Shown: positions 48,125-58,972, counted from the stretch's first letter. The stretch: DNA of 64,000 nucleotides from Garcia nutans (GCA_947685225.1 CANTUV010000002.1:3410001-3474000), one strand, 5' to 3'. The notes: a model not told the origin generated them from the letters alone. Numbers and translations: made by a program.

Positions 48125-48395
48125 TGTATATGTACTATTTGCTATTCATAAATAGTAAATTTACTATTTGCCAACAGTATCAAATAGTATTTAATATTGG
48201 AAAAAGTAATTTTACTATTTACCAATAGTAATACTATTTATAAATAGTAACATTTACTATTTATCAATAGTAATACTATTTATGAATAGTGACATTTACT
48301 ATTTATCAATAGTAATACTATTTATGAATATTGATATTTACTATTCATCAATAGTAATACTATTTATGAATAGTGACATTTACTATTCATCAACA
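48125..48395. repeat. 42-bp tandem array of inverted-repeat words
   Basis: From about 48200 a unit of 42 bp (TACTATTTATGAATAGTGAC followed by ATTTACTATTTATCAATAG) repeats about four times, and looser versions extend left to 48125. Each unit contains small inverted repeats (ACTATT...AATAGT). It ends about 35 bp before the TATA box of the antisense gene. Confidence 0.8.
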
Positions 48396-48430
48396 GTTTT
48401 GAGTTTGTTTCCTTTTGCTTGCCATTCCTC

Positions 48431-48438
48431 TATAAAAA
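48431..48438 (+). promoter_or_regulatory. Candidate TATA box of antisense gene 1
   Basis: TATAAAAA in the context CTCTATAAAAAGTC lies 62 bp before the start codon at 48501, in the right orientation for a promoter inside F that is antisense to its pol. Confidence 0.6.
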
Positions 48439-48500
48439 GTCAGCAATTCTTCACTTCATTTCACAATTGTAATTCTCTCAAATTTCTTTTCAATTTCAGT

Positions 48501-50771
48501 ATGCATGCTTCGAGGTCACGGACTCATTCTAATGCCGAGTTATTGGAGTTCATTCGGCATCATGAAGATGGAAATCTAGATATACTAGCAGAGATGCCAC
48601 TCCATCGCAGTTCCAACAAAAAAAGCGAGGTAATCTCTTTTTTTTATATTTATATATTTTATTTTATTATTTATTATTTATATTATTATTATTATTATTA
48701 TTATTTGCTATTGTGAAAAATAATTTAATTTAAATAGATAGAAAAACACGTACTTACCTGGTATTAACTTACCTCGGTCTGTGTTAGCATGATTGTTGTG
48801 TCGTTCGGACTGGAGGGTGTATTTATAAAGCTTGACAATGGTATGATGTAGTGCCTTCTCGGGTAAGGCAGATTATCAGAGATTGCGGCTTTGAGCAGTT
48901 TGTCTTACAATTGCCGTCCGAAGAATATCAATTAGACTGAAGCGTAGTCCAGGCGCTGGCAGAGCGATGGCTGGATATAACTCACACTTTTCACTTGCCC
49001 ATTGGGGAGATGACAATTGGTCCGGTCGATTTTACTGCCATAACAGGCCTTCGATATGATGGTGCTCCGGTTCCTCTAACTAATGAAATTTTAACATTTG
49101 AAGAAATTCAGGATTAATTGGTATGGAACCATCATATAAAGGACCTCGTAAGATAAAAATTGAGCCAATTCGTAGTTATTGGATGAACTATGAAGGTCGG
49201 ATTGGCAGAAACAGGGTTGAACAGTATGCTCGAGGATTCTGCTCGGATCGACCATCTTTGGCAGCACTGAATCATCCATTCACTTGTCAGTGTTGAGTGC
49301 CCTTTCTTATCTCAGAATGGTACCATCTTCTGGCTGGGGTGAAGCTGGTCTCGCATGTCTTTACCATGGCCTTGATAAGCTTTGCCGAAATAAGAATTCT
49401 TTTGTCAGCTTGATGGCGGTTGTCGAGGTATTCTTTCTTCCATCAATGTCTTTTCTCCTTTTCTCTTGCATGAATATGATCTTCATTGTTATTGTAGGTA
49501 TGGGCATATGAACACAACCTCGTGAGGGTACCCGGTATTTTTTGACAAAGAATCGGGTATCCTAGATTAAATTACTGGTTGTCCGATCGTGTTTCCCAGC
49601 TCTCAACACGTGCATACCCATCGCTTTATGTTAAGCCGCTTAACCTGGGATTAGGTAAAATAACATTAGTATGATTTAAATTTTATGTGAAAGTTTTACT
49701 CACCTTATATTATTTTGCAGGTGAATTTGTCCTGGTGGAATCCAGAAGAATTAGCAAATTGGTCTCCTTTGATGAGGGCTGCACTATTTTTCTAACATTC
49801 TCGGCGAATTATTGTTGGCTCCGTGTCTAGTGGCTGGTTTCTCGGAGAAAGAGTTTATGAATGGTTTCTCGGCCCAGAGCAGCGGAGGTTTCTGATGCAA
49901 ATCCCATAATACACTTTAAATATTATGTCGATGCCGGAGGATGCTTGGTGGTTTGCCCGGTATGGTCATAATGCCGAGTCATTTCTCCATTTACCGGGTC
50001 CATTTTATGTCCGTTTTATTCAAATGAGACTCTTGCACTTTGATGTGTCTCCTGTCGGTGTGTGGGAGATTTCTGATGGAAATGAGGGTAGAGATGAGGA
50101 GGAACATCATGGAGATGTAGGAGAGTCTATTCCACATCTCGGGACCAATACTTCTCAGGTAAAACTCTTACCACTTTTCCATTGCAACTGCTCTTTCTTT
50201 CTTTGATTTTTTAATGATCATTGCAGGTTGTTGGCTCGTTTGATCATGAGGCTGGACCTTCTTTTACTGACCCTTCGTTTGCTCATTCTATCCCACCAGA
50301 TATGCCATCTTATCCGCAAGGCATTGATATGAATTACCTGGTACGTTTCTTATTTCGCAATAGTTTATGCTATATGTATGCATGATTATGTATGCTCTTA
50401 CCTTTTTCCTTCTTGGCTCACAGCGGATGCTCGAAGAACAAAATAAGAAGCTTCAAGAAGAGTTATCTACAAGTCGTCAACAGGCTTCTCATTTTGAAAA
50501 TTTATATCATCAATCCGAACAAAATTTTTGTGACTTTCGATTTCAAGGAATGAGGGATCCTGGTACTTCTTCATCGAGAGACCCCCAGACTGATGACCAT
50601 GAGATCCTTTCATCTGCTTCTGATGAGGACCATGACAAATCGGAACTCCAAGGTAATAGGGATTTTAGTGCTTCTACTTCGGATGATCCCGGGACGAGTA
50701 ATTTGCCCCCTACTCCAATAGGCGATGACTTTTTCAAGTCTTTATTTGGTGACCTACCACCACCCTCTTAG
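48501..50771 (+). pseudogene. Antisense gene 1 of F: plant mobile domain (PMD) protein, six exons, broken
   Basis: The model is 48501-48629, 48788-49427, 49498-49654, 49721-50158, 50227-50340 and 50424-50771. All introns have GT...AG ends, and the junctions checked (exon 1-2, 4-5, 5-6) are in phase 0. Exon 2 shows the PMD: VPSRVRQIIRDCGF, ALAERW, THTFHLPIGEMTIGPVDFTA, then SSGWGEAGLACLYHGLDKLC. Exon 3 begins VWAYEH. Exons 2-4 hold several stops, at least two of them TGA probably from CGA, and at least two frameshifts. Exon 6 (about 115 codons) starts with a coiled-coil stretch (MLEEQNKKLQEEL) and an acidic Ser-rich tail. PMD proteins occur in Tat-lineage extra ORFs, DNA transposons and host MAIN/MAIL1 silencing factors. 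Its role in the element is unknown. Confidence 0.8.
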
Positions 50772-51036
50772 TGACATGTAAACATTATAGCAATTATACA
50801 ATAATGAAAAATATGCTCTCTTTTTTTTTTCTCTACTGCCATTTTTTTTAGTTACTGCCAAAATTATTTTTATTTTTTATATATATAATACATCATAATT
50901 AATATCCAATTCTTTTGTTAAACCAAATTTAATATGGTAAAGGAAATTCATTACCACTTCCTTTCCTTATGCCATATGGTCTTATCCTTTCCCATCATCT
51001 TTTCCATTTCACTTTTGGAAAAGGTTTATCTTCTTC
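50772..51036 (+). other. Spacer between the two antisense genes
   Basis: AT-rich, with AATGAAAAATA shortly after the stop that could serve as a polyadenylation region. No other feature seen. Confidence 0.4.
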
Positions 51037-51044
51037 TATATAAA
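51037..51044 (+). promoter_or_regulatory. Candidate TATA box of antisense gene 2
   Basis: TATATAAA lies about 150 bp before the first ATG (51189) in plus orientation, within a pyrimidine-rich leader-like context. Confidence 0.5.
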
Positions 51045-51188
51045 TCACCTTGCATGCCATATTTCAATTCATAAACCAAAAATATCTCTCCTTCAACGTG
51101 AATACTTCCTTTAGCAATTTTGGTTCCCCTTTATTCATCAACCAAAACTGAGCACCATTTAAAGAAAATAAAAATTCTATTTAAGAAT

Positions 51189-52339
51189 ATGGATGCCAAC
51201 CATTGGAAGCAAATTTCATGGTCCAAGCTTGATGTTTTAAAATGCTTTCAAAATGTCAAATTGGACCACTCTTTCTTACATGCTGTGGCTTCCCTGTGGG
51301 ATACGGATTCTAGGGTATTTAGAATTAATGGCTTTGAAATGTGTCCCTTGATTAAAGAATTTGAGGCCATCCTTGGACATCCCAATAATCAACGAATGAT
51401 GTTACCCACATTGATTTCCAAAACTCAACAGAAGATGCAGATGTTATTTCAAATTTCGAAACCCGAGATTCTTCGGTTGATGAGAGGTGAAAAAATTCTA
51501 CTTCCTCCTTTGATTGACTTTTGTTTTTCTCATTTGGCTCCTACTAAGGCCTGGGGACGCATGCTTTTGTCTTTGCCTGCTCGGCCAATTTTTACTTGTT
51601 TCTTCTGACGGCGATATTGACCCACGAGTATTGGATATCATGGATCAAATGGAAGGAGGCTTGTCGCCGGTACCTGTGATCTTAGCTGAGACCTTAGTTG
51701 GATTAGACTGATTTAAATCAGGATTGTCAAAGAGACTGACTGGGAGCCCGTTGCTGCTTTAGGTAATTACCTAAACTGCCCTTCGGGGTTTTCAATTTAG
51801 GTTTTTTTTTATCGCTCTAACTTTTGCCTAGTCCGCCCATGCGGGTTTTCGGAACTAGCGAGTTGTCCTAATTTTTGCCTAAGCTGCCCTTGCGGGTTTT
51901 CAACTTAGAGGACCTCTTTTTTTTAATTCTTTCTTCACATATTTGGCTTCAGGAGCGTCTTTGTTTGCTTGATACTCCCTTCATGGATTTTTCCAGATAT
52001 CTGCCACGTCATCATTCTGCTAGGAAGCTGCTCCATCCTGCTTCTTCATATGCTGACTGGGTTGACTGGATCCACTCACGCTCCGAAGTCAATATCCGTT
52101 GGTTGGTACCTTGGTGGAAGATTTCTCATATTACCATGCGGACATACTTGATGTACGTTCCTCTTGCTGCACTTCGTCAAGGTACATGCTATGATCCTCA
52201 CCGACTTGGGCGTCAGTATGGAGCTGAGCCTCATGATTCTGACTTTGTTCCTGACCTAGACATGCCTTGCTTGACTGAAGCCTACTTGGACCGGCTGAGG
52301 CAAAGCTGGCCTGCACGTTACACTTATCGACTGCCATAG
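51189..52339 (+). pseudogene. Antisense gene 2 of F: second Tat extra-ORF family, two exons, broken
   Basis: It starts MDANHWKQISWSKLDVL; the upstream in-frame codons lack an ATG. The first exon (to 51763) contains HAVASLWDTDSRVFRINGFEM and EFEAILG, typical of a plant-retrotransposon extra-ORF family (tentatively the one labelled DUF7745). A frameshift near 51560 follows, after which the other frame reads FLLVSSDGDIDPRVLDIM, VPVILAETLVGLD, a TGA, and GSPLLL. GT at 51764 and AG at 51952 bound a 189-bp intron. The second part (open from 51875 to 52339) contains LQERLCLLDTP, IRWLVPWWK and YVPLAALRQG, the domain's C-terminal region. The gene cannot encode a full protein now. Function unknown. The upstream exon end survives in A and B. 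Confidence 0.72.
51795..51920 (+). repeat. Direct repeat, copy 1 (in the intron of antisense gene 2)
   Basis: It carries CTAACTTTTGCCTAGTCCGC, GGGTTTTCGGAACTAGCG, TTTGCCTAAGCTGCCC and GGGTTTTCAACTTAG in order. The same series recurs at 52610-52735, after the last exon. Confidence 0.7.
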
Positions 52340-52753
52340 ATTTTACATTTGTCAATTTAGAAAGTGTTTTGTTAAAATGAAAAAATAACTAAAGTAATAA
52401 CAAATACTTCTTTTCCATTTATAATTTGTCATCACCTTTTGCAATTATAATTATTTATTTCATTCGTATCTGGTCAAATACTTATAACAGTGCACATAGA
52501 ACAAATTTAATTATTAATTCTGTTTTATTAGATTGGGGAACAACCAAACATAAAGCCAGCATACACAAGATCACTCCTGTTGCCAATTAGCCCTTTCGGA
52601 TTTTCTAATTGACGATTTTCTCTCATTAGCCCTAATTGTTGCCTAGCCCGCCCTTTTGGGTTTTCGGAACTAGCGGACTGCTCTAACTTTTGCCTAGGCT
52701 GCCCTTTTTGGGTTTTCAACCTAGCGAGCTCTTTTTTCTTCTCTTTTTTTTTA
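52340..52753 (-). other. Spacer between integrase stop and antisense gene 2
   Basis: Contains the second copy of the direct repeat (52610-52735) but no credible ORF (52528-52719 is a shadow of the repeat). Confidence 0.6.
52610..52735 (+). repeat. Direct repeat, copy 2
   Basis: Same order of motifs as 51795-51920: TTGCCTAGCCCGCCC, GGGTTTTCGGAACTAGCG, CTAACTTTTGCCTAGGCTGCCC, GGGTTTTCAACCTAGCG. Confidence 0.7.
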
Positions 52754-53768
52754 TCATATATAAAACCTCTTCAACCTGTCAATGTTTACTGGTTCACTAA
52801 ATTCGTTCCCATCCATGTCTGATAACTTCACTGCACCTTTGCTCATGACTTGTTTCACGACATATGGCCCTTCCCAGCTAGGTCTAAACTTTCCTCTTGG
52901 ATCAGATACATTAGGCTTATATTGCTTCAATACCAAATCCCCAACTCTGAATTTTCTAATTTTAACCCTTCTATTGTAGGCCCAAGCTATCTTCTTTTGA
53001 TACAGTTGGTGATGATATAATGCCTTTAACCTTTTCTCTTCTAATAGAGCTAATTGTGTGTATCTGCTCGTTACCCATTCTGTTTCAGGCAGTTCAGCTT
53101 CCAAGACTACTCTCAGTGATTTAATCTCAATTTCAATTGGCAACACTGCTTCCATCCCGTAAACCAAAGAGAATGGTGTCATTCCGGTAGGCGTTCATAC
53201 ACTTGTCCTATATCCCCATAAAGCAAAGGGAAGCATCTCTGACCAATCCCTGTAAGTCTTGGTCATTTTGGACAGAATTTGCTTAATTGTCTTATTTGTT
53301 GCTTCCACTGCCCCATTAGCTTTTGGTCTATAAGGACAGGATCTATGATGATGGATGTGGTACTTGGAGAATAAATCCTTAACTGCCCCTTGAAACTGTA
53401 CCCCGTTGTCTGATATCACACTGTGCGGGACCCATACCTGCAGATGAGGTTCTTTTCAATAAATCTAGCCATTTGGCTTGCACCCAGCTTGTTGAAGGAT
53501 TCGGCTTCGACCCATTTTGAAAAATAATTAACTGCCACTACAATGAAATGGTGACTGTTTGAGGTTGTCAGATGTATCTCTCCTATAATGTCGATACCCC
53601 AGGTAGCAAATGGCCAGGGCGAAGACATAGAATGTAATTCTTCCGGAGGCATATGATTTAAATTCCCATACATCTGACATTGTTGGCACTTCTTTACAAA
53701 CTCAATACAGTCTTTCTCCACGGTCAACCAATAGTAACCTTGTCGAATAATCTTCTTAACTAGGGCCA
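52754..53768 (-). pseudogene. pol: Integrase C-terminal part of element F (Tat lineage)
   Basis: The minus strand encodes RQGYYWLTVEKDC, CQQCQMYG (the two Cys of the HHCC finger), WGIDIIGE with the first catalytic Asp, then ISDNGVQFQG with the second and RPKANGAVEATNK with the Glu (DDE). The GPY/F-type end FRVGDLVLKQYK...GKFRPSWEGPYVV follows, and it ends RLKRFYI. A one-base deletion near 53417 shifts the frame between RYG and PHSV, and a TGA (probably from CGA) sits after WGYRTSV. The upstream part is separated by element H, inserted at 53769 with GGCCA on the left. Integrase would join element cDNA to the genome; this copy is dead. Confidence 0.9.
53764..53768. repeat. Presumed target-site duplication of H, left copy (GGCCA)
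   Basis: GGCCA directly precedes the Athila LTR end TGTTGCGCTCG within the F integrase; the second copy is beyond the window. Confidence 0.7.
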
Positions 53769-55502
53769 TGTTGCGCTCGAATTAACTCTACCACAAAGCG
53801 TCACTCGCAAGTATATGAGGTAGCTGTAGCAAAGGTGATCGCCACAAGGTCGTCTCTCAAGGAAGCTAAAGTAGCTAATTGATTATCATATTATAAATAA
53901 CAAGTAATGAAGAAAATTTAAATTGTTAACTAATGAAGAAGATTGATTGAAGTTTAAAACGAATAAAAGTAAATTAGGCTGATGTTTTGATTCACTTGAT
54001 GGAAAGGTCTAGGGTTTGCACTTCTCTACTACTTATATGTATGAACGGTTATTCCTCTTAACTAATTTAATTTCAAAGATTAAATCTCAAGCAACTTAAT
54101 TAATCGAGTCAAGGAAATAAGCTCTCGCATTCAAACCTCTTTCAACTAATCTTGTTATGATTGAAATAATCTTTTTAATAAGTTATATCTCTAATTCACC
54201 TAAGTCCCTAATTGAATTGTTCTAGCATTAGACTTCATCTCTCAATCCATCATCTAATACCTAAAACACATAATTGGTGGCCAATCAATTATATATTAAC
54301 AATATTCCATTCAATCAAGGCTAAAGAAATTATTAGCTAAGAGAATAACCAATTCATACAATCATAGCATATCCATGCAGATCCATACAAACCCTATACT
54401 AGATCAAATTAGTTCATAATGCTATCAAACATACTCATCTCATTAATATTCAAAGAAATCAATTTAGACATGATAATATCCATAAATACAATTCCAATGA
54501 AAATAAAGAGATAAAGTTCAAGAATAAAACCAAGTTACAAACTCCTTGAAGCTTCTGAAGAATCTCTTGTTCAAATCTTGCCAGAAGGATGTATCAATGG
54601 CTAGAACAATCTAATCTAAGCTAGATTAATCAAAGTGTTCAATAATCTTTAAGAAAACAAAGTCAGAAATCCTAACTTCCCTCTCAGACGACTAAATCAA
54701 CTCTCAAACTTTCAACAACCACAAACCCTAACTCTCTTTTTCCTTTTATACGAAACCTCCACTTTAAAAATCTGCTTCGTCTTTGGTTCATGAGAGACAC
54801 GGCCAAGATGGATGAGACTTGGCCGTGTTGGTGGTCTTTGGAGGGACACGGCCAATGACTTGGCCGTGTCCCTTGCTTGTGTCTTCTACTGCCTGGTTTT
54901 GATCTTTCCTTTGGACTTGAGTGAGACACGGCCAAGCTGGATGAGACACGGCCGTGTTGGAGCTTTTTGGAGGGACACGGCCAGTGACTTGGCCATGTCC
55001 CTTGCATGTGTCACCTTCTATGAGAGTTTCTTCTTCTTTGCTTGGGATTTAAGTGAGACATGGCCAAGCTTGAGCAACTTGGCCGTGTCTGGGCTTCTTT
55101 GGAGGGACACGGCCAGTGACTTGGCCGTGTCCCTTGAGTGTGTCCCTCACTGTGTCTTTGATCTTCTCTTTAACTTGGTATGGGACACGGCCACAAGCTT
55201 GGCCGTGTCCTCTGCCTGTGTCAGCTACTGTCCCTTCTTTCTTTCAATTTGGTTCCTTAGCTTTTTAACCTAAAACAAAACTTGAACAAACTTAAACAAG
55301 AAGTAAGTAAACAATAACCAACAAAACATAAACACCATACTAAAAACTAGATCAAAAACGACATAAACACTGAAATAAACTAAAACTACCAAAATTAATG
55401 AAAACACTAAATAAACCGATTAAAACTTAACAAAATACCTAAATAAAACAATAATTATCATAATAAACAGGACACAAATCTATAACAAAAACTAATAAAA
55501 CA
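53769..55502 (-). repeat. 3' LTR of element H
   Basis: 1734 bp from TGTTGCGCTCG to ACTAATAAAACA on the plus strand (TG...CA). It includes the GACACGGCC palindrome array at 54795-55215. ORFs called across the array (54684-55007, 54812-55273) are translations of repeats. Confidence 0.85.
54795..55215. repeat. GACACGGCC/GGCCGTGTC palindrome array in the Athila LTR
   Basis: About a dozen GACACGGCCA and TTGGCCGTGTC words alternate, forming pairs such as GGGACACGGCCAGTGACTTG with a following GGCCGTGTCCC that could fold into hairpins. A second cluster lies at 58448-58690 in the same element. Confidence 0.85.
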
Positions 55503-55520
55503 ACTACTCCACACTTAAAA
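55503..55520 (-). promoter_or_regulatory. Polypurine tract region of element H
   Basis: The minus strand reads TTTAAGTGTGGAGTAGT directly against the LTR, preceded by GAGGACAAGCAAAG, the form of PPT seen in Athila elements. Confidence 0.75.
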
Positions 55521-57074
55521 CTTTGCTTGTCCTCAAGCAAATTCACATGGCATAAATTAAAAATTTAAACAACCTTAACTATAATTCCAGTATATAAGAT
55601 GAAATCCTTTAAGACATTAGACATAAATAATTGCAATTTCCTTCAATCAAGATTTTCTTAACTCATTCATTAATCCAGACATACAAATCTTATCTCTCAT
55701 CTAAGTGTTTCACTCGATTTCAAAAGTTAATCACTCAAACCACTCATGACTGCATACTACCATAAACTTGCTTAATTATCCAATCTTCCTCACTGATTTT
55801 CTCAAGAAATAATCCGAAGGTCTTTCATTTGGATGTAATGGGGCTAAGGTAAAGGTGTGAGAAAAGACATTTAAGCTGGAGCATCAAGAAATGGAGTATC
55901 TAGATTAGACAATACTCTTGCTCATAAACTCATAACTCCCTCAAATGACATACTCACCAATCCCTTGATACTTTCACATACTTGCACACTTCAAGAAAAA
56001 TACATGAGTCGACATTCCTCTAATGCTAGAAAATATATGAATTTTGTATATATATAAATATATATATCTTCTTTTTTTTTCTTTTTCTTTAATTTTTATC
56101 ATTTTTTTTATCATTTTTTAATATATATATACAAAATATAAACTTGTATGAAACATCTAGCTTAAAATGAAGAGGAAAAGAATATGCGACTCTTAGTCAA
56201 ATACAATGTGCACAGTATGCATTTCAACCCCAAATAGCAATACATTTTTATTATTTTTTTTACTTGCTTACCCCACACTTTGAAATAAATCACCCTATTG
56301 TCATATCATAAAACTCCATTCCTTAATGCAGGTATGATGATAATAAGAGAATGTTGAGTTGAGAATTGTGTTGATCAATCAATAAAAGGTCAAAGGCTCA
56401 ACTTGGCTCACTAAGGAATTCAATATTAAGGGAGGTCTTTTTAAGCTAAAGGGCTAGCCTAATTTTCCTTCATCATTTTAAAACTTGAGATTAAATCATA
56501 ATGTGAGCTCAATTAGCATGCAAAAGCAAACTCTAGAGATGCAAAATCATAAAGGTGCACACTTAAGAAAAGAAAATCAATTGACAATAATATCAAATTT
56601 ATGAGGCTCAAAACTCACACAGGTGGGTTCACAAAGATTTATATGTCATGAATTGCAGAATGTGAAAATTGATCCTGAATGAATTCAAATGCTAATCTCT
56701 ATGCTGATACTAAAGTCTCAACTATAATGCTAGAATCACAGAAAAGATCAATAAATTTTCAACAATTATGCCATGCACACACACAATAAAACACACCAAG
56801 ACAAACAAAACAAAAGGAAAGCTAAAAGATTACCCCACACTTTAGAATTTACATTGTCCTCAATGGAAAACATGAATAATAAAGAGAAAGAGTTAAGTAC
56901 AACCTGTCTTCCATCATACCCTGGTGAGGCAAAACCCTAACTTTTCATCACAAACACAAATGTTCAAAAACAAACAAAATAAAATATCCAAATATAAAAT
57001 GTTAACATTAAAACAAAAACGAAAAATAATAACAAAAATACACTAAACACAATAAAGCAAGGAACTCAAAATCT
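55521..57074 (-). other. Long 3' tail of element H
   Basis: Non-coding, AT-rich. Two further PPT-like AAGTGTGGGG words (56271-56280 and 56832-56842, minus strand) occur, the second again preceded by GAGGACAATGTAAATTC. No ORF of note. Confidence 0.65.
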
Positions 57075-58192
57075 ACGGTGAAGGAGGGTGTCAAGATGAT
57101 GCAGTCGAGGGGTGTAGACTCAAAATCTTTGCAAGGTTGCTATTAATCTATTCCAACTGCTGCAAGACCTCAGCATGGTTATGGTCCACCTTGCCCTCCA
57201 GTCGATCTACCTTTCCCTCCAAGGCCTCAATCCTAATAAGCACCTCTTGATTTTCTGAGACTGGAGCCTCCTCCTCTAGATCAAGAGAATCCGAGTCGGA
57301 CTCTTCTTGGACCCGTGCTCTCTTCTACTTGTCCTCTGGTGCTTATGGCTCAGCTGAAGCCATCATATAAGCCCCTTTCCTATGCACCACCATATGCATC
57401 TTCTCTAATGTGGCTAAATCCAAAGAATCATTACCCGTAATTCTAGTCATGCGACTGGTACTCGGGTCAAAATCCTCAAGAAGGGCTACTGCTAATGTGG
57501 TAATCAACCCTCCAACACAAATTTCCCCCCTCCTTTTATTAGCCACAGTATCAAAAATATCGGCTAACCAATAGCCGGCACTAACAGGCACTGCATTACA
57601 AGCACAATCCAGGAAAAATAGCTCACTCAATTCCACCACACCCGGGCTCTCTTTCCGAGCAAAGAATCCACAAGACATAAAACGATGCAAATACCTCAAA
57701 GCAAAATTTCTTAATTTAGATGCTTTGGGCGATTTGGCCACATAGGTCCCCGAGCCTAATGCTCCCCAAGCAAATTGTTGTTTAAATTCTTTAGGTACCG
57801 ACCTTTCCCCATGTTGATGGAAACCATATATAACATTTAACTGTTCAATATTAATCACAAATGATTTCCCAAACAATTTGAAACTCATACTAGAGCAAAT
57901 TTTTTTATCATCTCTTTCAACCTTAAGAGATGTCAGAAATTCCAAAGTCAGCTCCTCAAACTGCAAAGGTCGCAAGGAGACTAGATTCTCCCACCCAAGA
58001 ATTTGCACATAACGATAAAAATTAGTCCTAATTTGCAGAGCATCAAGTGATTCATCATTAACATACCTCATCGGGAAAAACCCCGAGCCAAAAAATTTGT
58101 TCTCTTCAAAGATGAAATTGATGAAGAGGAAGAAGCACCTTCGGTTGTAGGCCTCTTCTTCTTGCGGTGTGAAACAATCTTTGTTCTTGGCA
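57075..58192 (-). pseudogene. Athila extra ORF in the env position, broken
   Basis: It starts at ATG 58192 with MPRTKIVSHRKKKRP, a basic N terminus typical of Athila 3' ORFs. After about 25 codons the frame shifts, and the long open part (57343-58071, 242 codons) contains RYVQILGWENL, FLTSLKV, SFKLFGKSF and IEQLNVIYGF, recognisable as the plant retrotransposon ORF of the Athila family. A TAA at 57343 and two TAGs downstream break the C-terminal extension, which has an acidic Ser-rich stretch and a coiled coil (RIEALEGKVDRLEGKVDHN). No transmembrane segment was seen, so 'env-like' refers only to position. Function unknown. Confidence 0.75.
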
Positions 58193-58447
58193 TCTTGAGA
58201 AATCTGAAAAATTTAACACCAAAACTTGATTAAATCAAACTTTTATGAGCAAAGAAGAAGTTTTAATTGATTATTTTTAGTTTTGGTGAAGAAATTTGAG
58301 GTTTAATGGAGGATTTGGAGCTTGGAATCACAGATAATGGAGTTTGCAAGAGAGAGAGAACGAGAGAGCCAGAGAGAGAACAAATAGAAAATTAGGGATT
58401 TAATGAGGAAAAAGGTGAAAGAATCGTGTTTTTTAAAGTGAAAAAGT

Positions 58448-58690
58448 GAGAGACACGGCCAAGTTGTGGGCGACACGGCCGTGTCTAGTGTGTGAAAGTG
58501 AAGAGACACGGCCAAGTCTAGGTGACACGGCCGTGTCTGATGCACTTGGGGGGACACGGCCAGTGACCTGGCCGTGTCCCATAGGTGTGTCCTCTTCTGT
58601 ACAAAAATTTGCAAAAATGAAAGAAAGTTGATTTGGTGGTGAAGCTTGGCCGTGTCCCATGTGACACGGCCAAGCTCCTTGGCCGTGTCA
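58448..58690. repeat. GACACGGCC/GGCCGTGTC array between integrase and the 3' ORF of H
   Basis: Around nine GACACGGCC or GGCCGTGTC words, same motif as in the LTR at 54795-55215. ORFs 58303-58660 on both strands are artefacts of it. Confidence 0.83.
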
Positions 58691-58972
58691 CCTACTGCCC
58701 TTTTTAACTTTTTTTTATTTATCTTTATTTTTATTTTATATCACCAAATATCAACAAATATCAAAGAAATTGCAAACCTCTTTTCCGATCAACCCTGAAA
58801 CACATTAGAAAAATAAAAACTGATCAAAGCACCTATTCCATTTATTTAAAACAAACATAAAATCAAAATTTGTTAAATTGAAAATTACAACTATGAAAAA
58901 TAATTGCAAACTGATGGGTTGCCTCCCATTAAGCGCTTCTTTAATGTCATAAAGCTGGACATCATGCAAGGC

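Larger units (their letters stand above)
45161..53768 (-). mobile_element. Element F: pol-bearing Tat/Ogre-lineage retrotransposon, 3' part
   Basis: On the minus strand this is integrase (52754-53768), a spacer that carries two antisense genes (48501-52339), minisatellites, the PPT and the 3' LTR (45161-47411). The 5' part (gag, protease, RT, first part of integrase, 5' LTR) must lie beyond Athila element H, which sits in the integrase gene. LTR ends and PPT are shared with A, B and E, and the first 300 bp of the LTR are roughly 90% similar to A by eye. F is therefore of the same family and the only one here with pol. Confidence 0.85.

Noticed and set aside
48282..48716. 144-codon ORF starting at 48282
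   Set aside because: The first half is the 42-bp repeat array and the end runs into an AT-rich intron; the real start is the ATG at 48501 downstream of the TATA box.
54795..55215. CRISPR-like regularly spaced repeats
   Set aside because: This is a plant genome; the words are short, irregularly spaced and in both orientations within an LTR.
54684..55273. Genes over the Athila LTR (54684-55007, 54812-55273)
   Set aside because: These frames are driven by the GACACGGCC repeat and are open on both strands.
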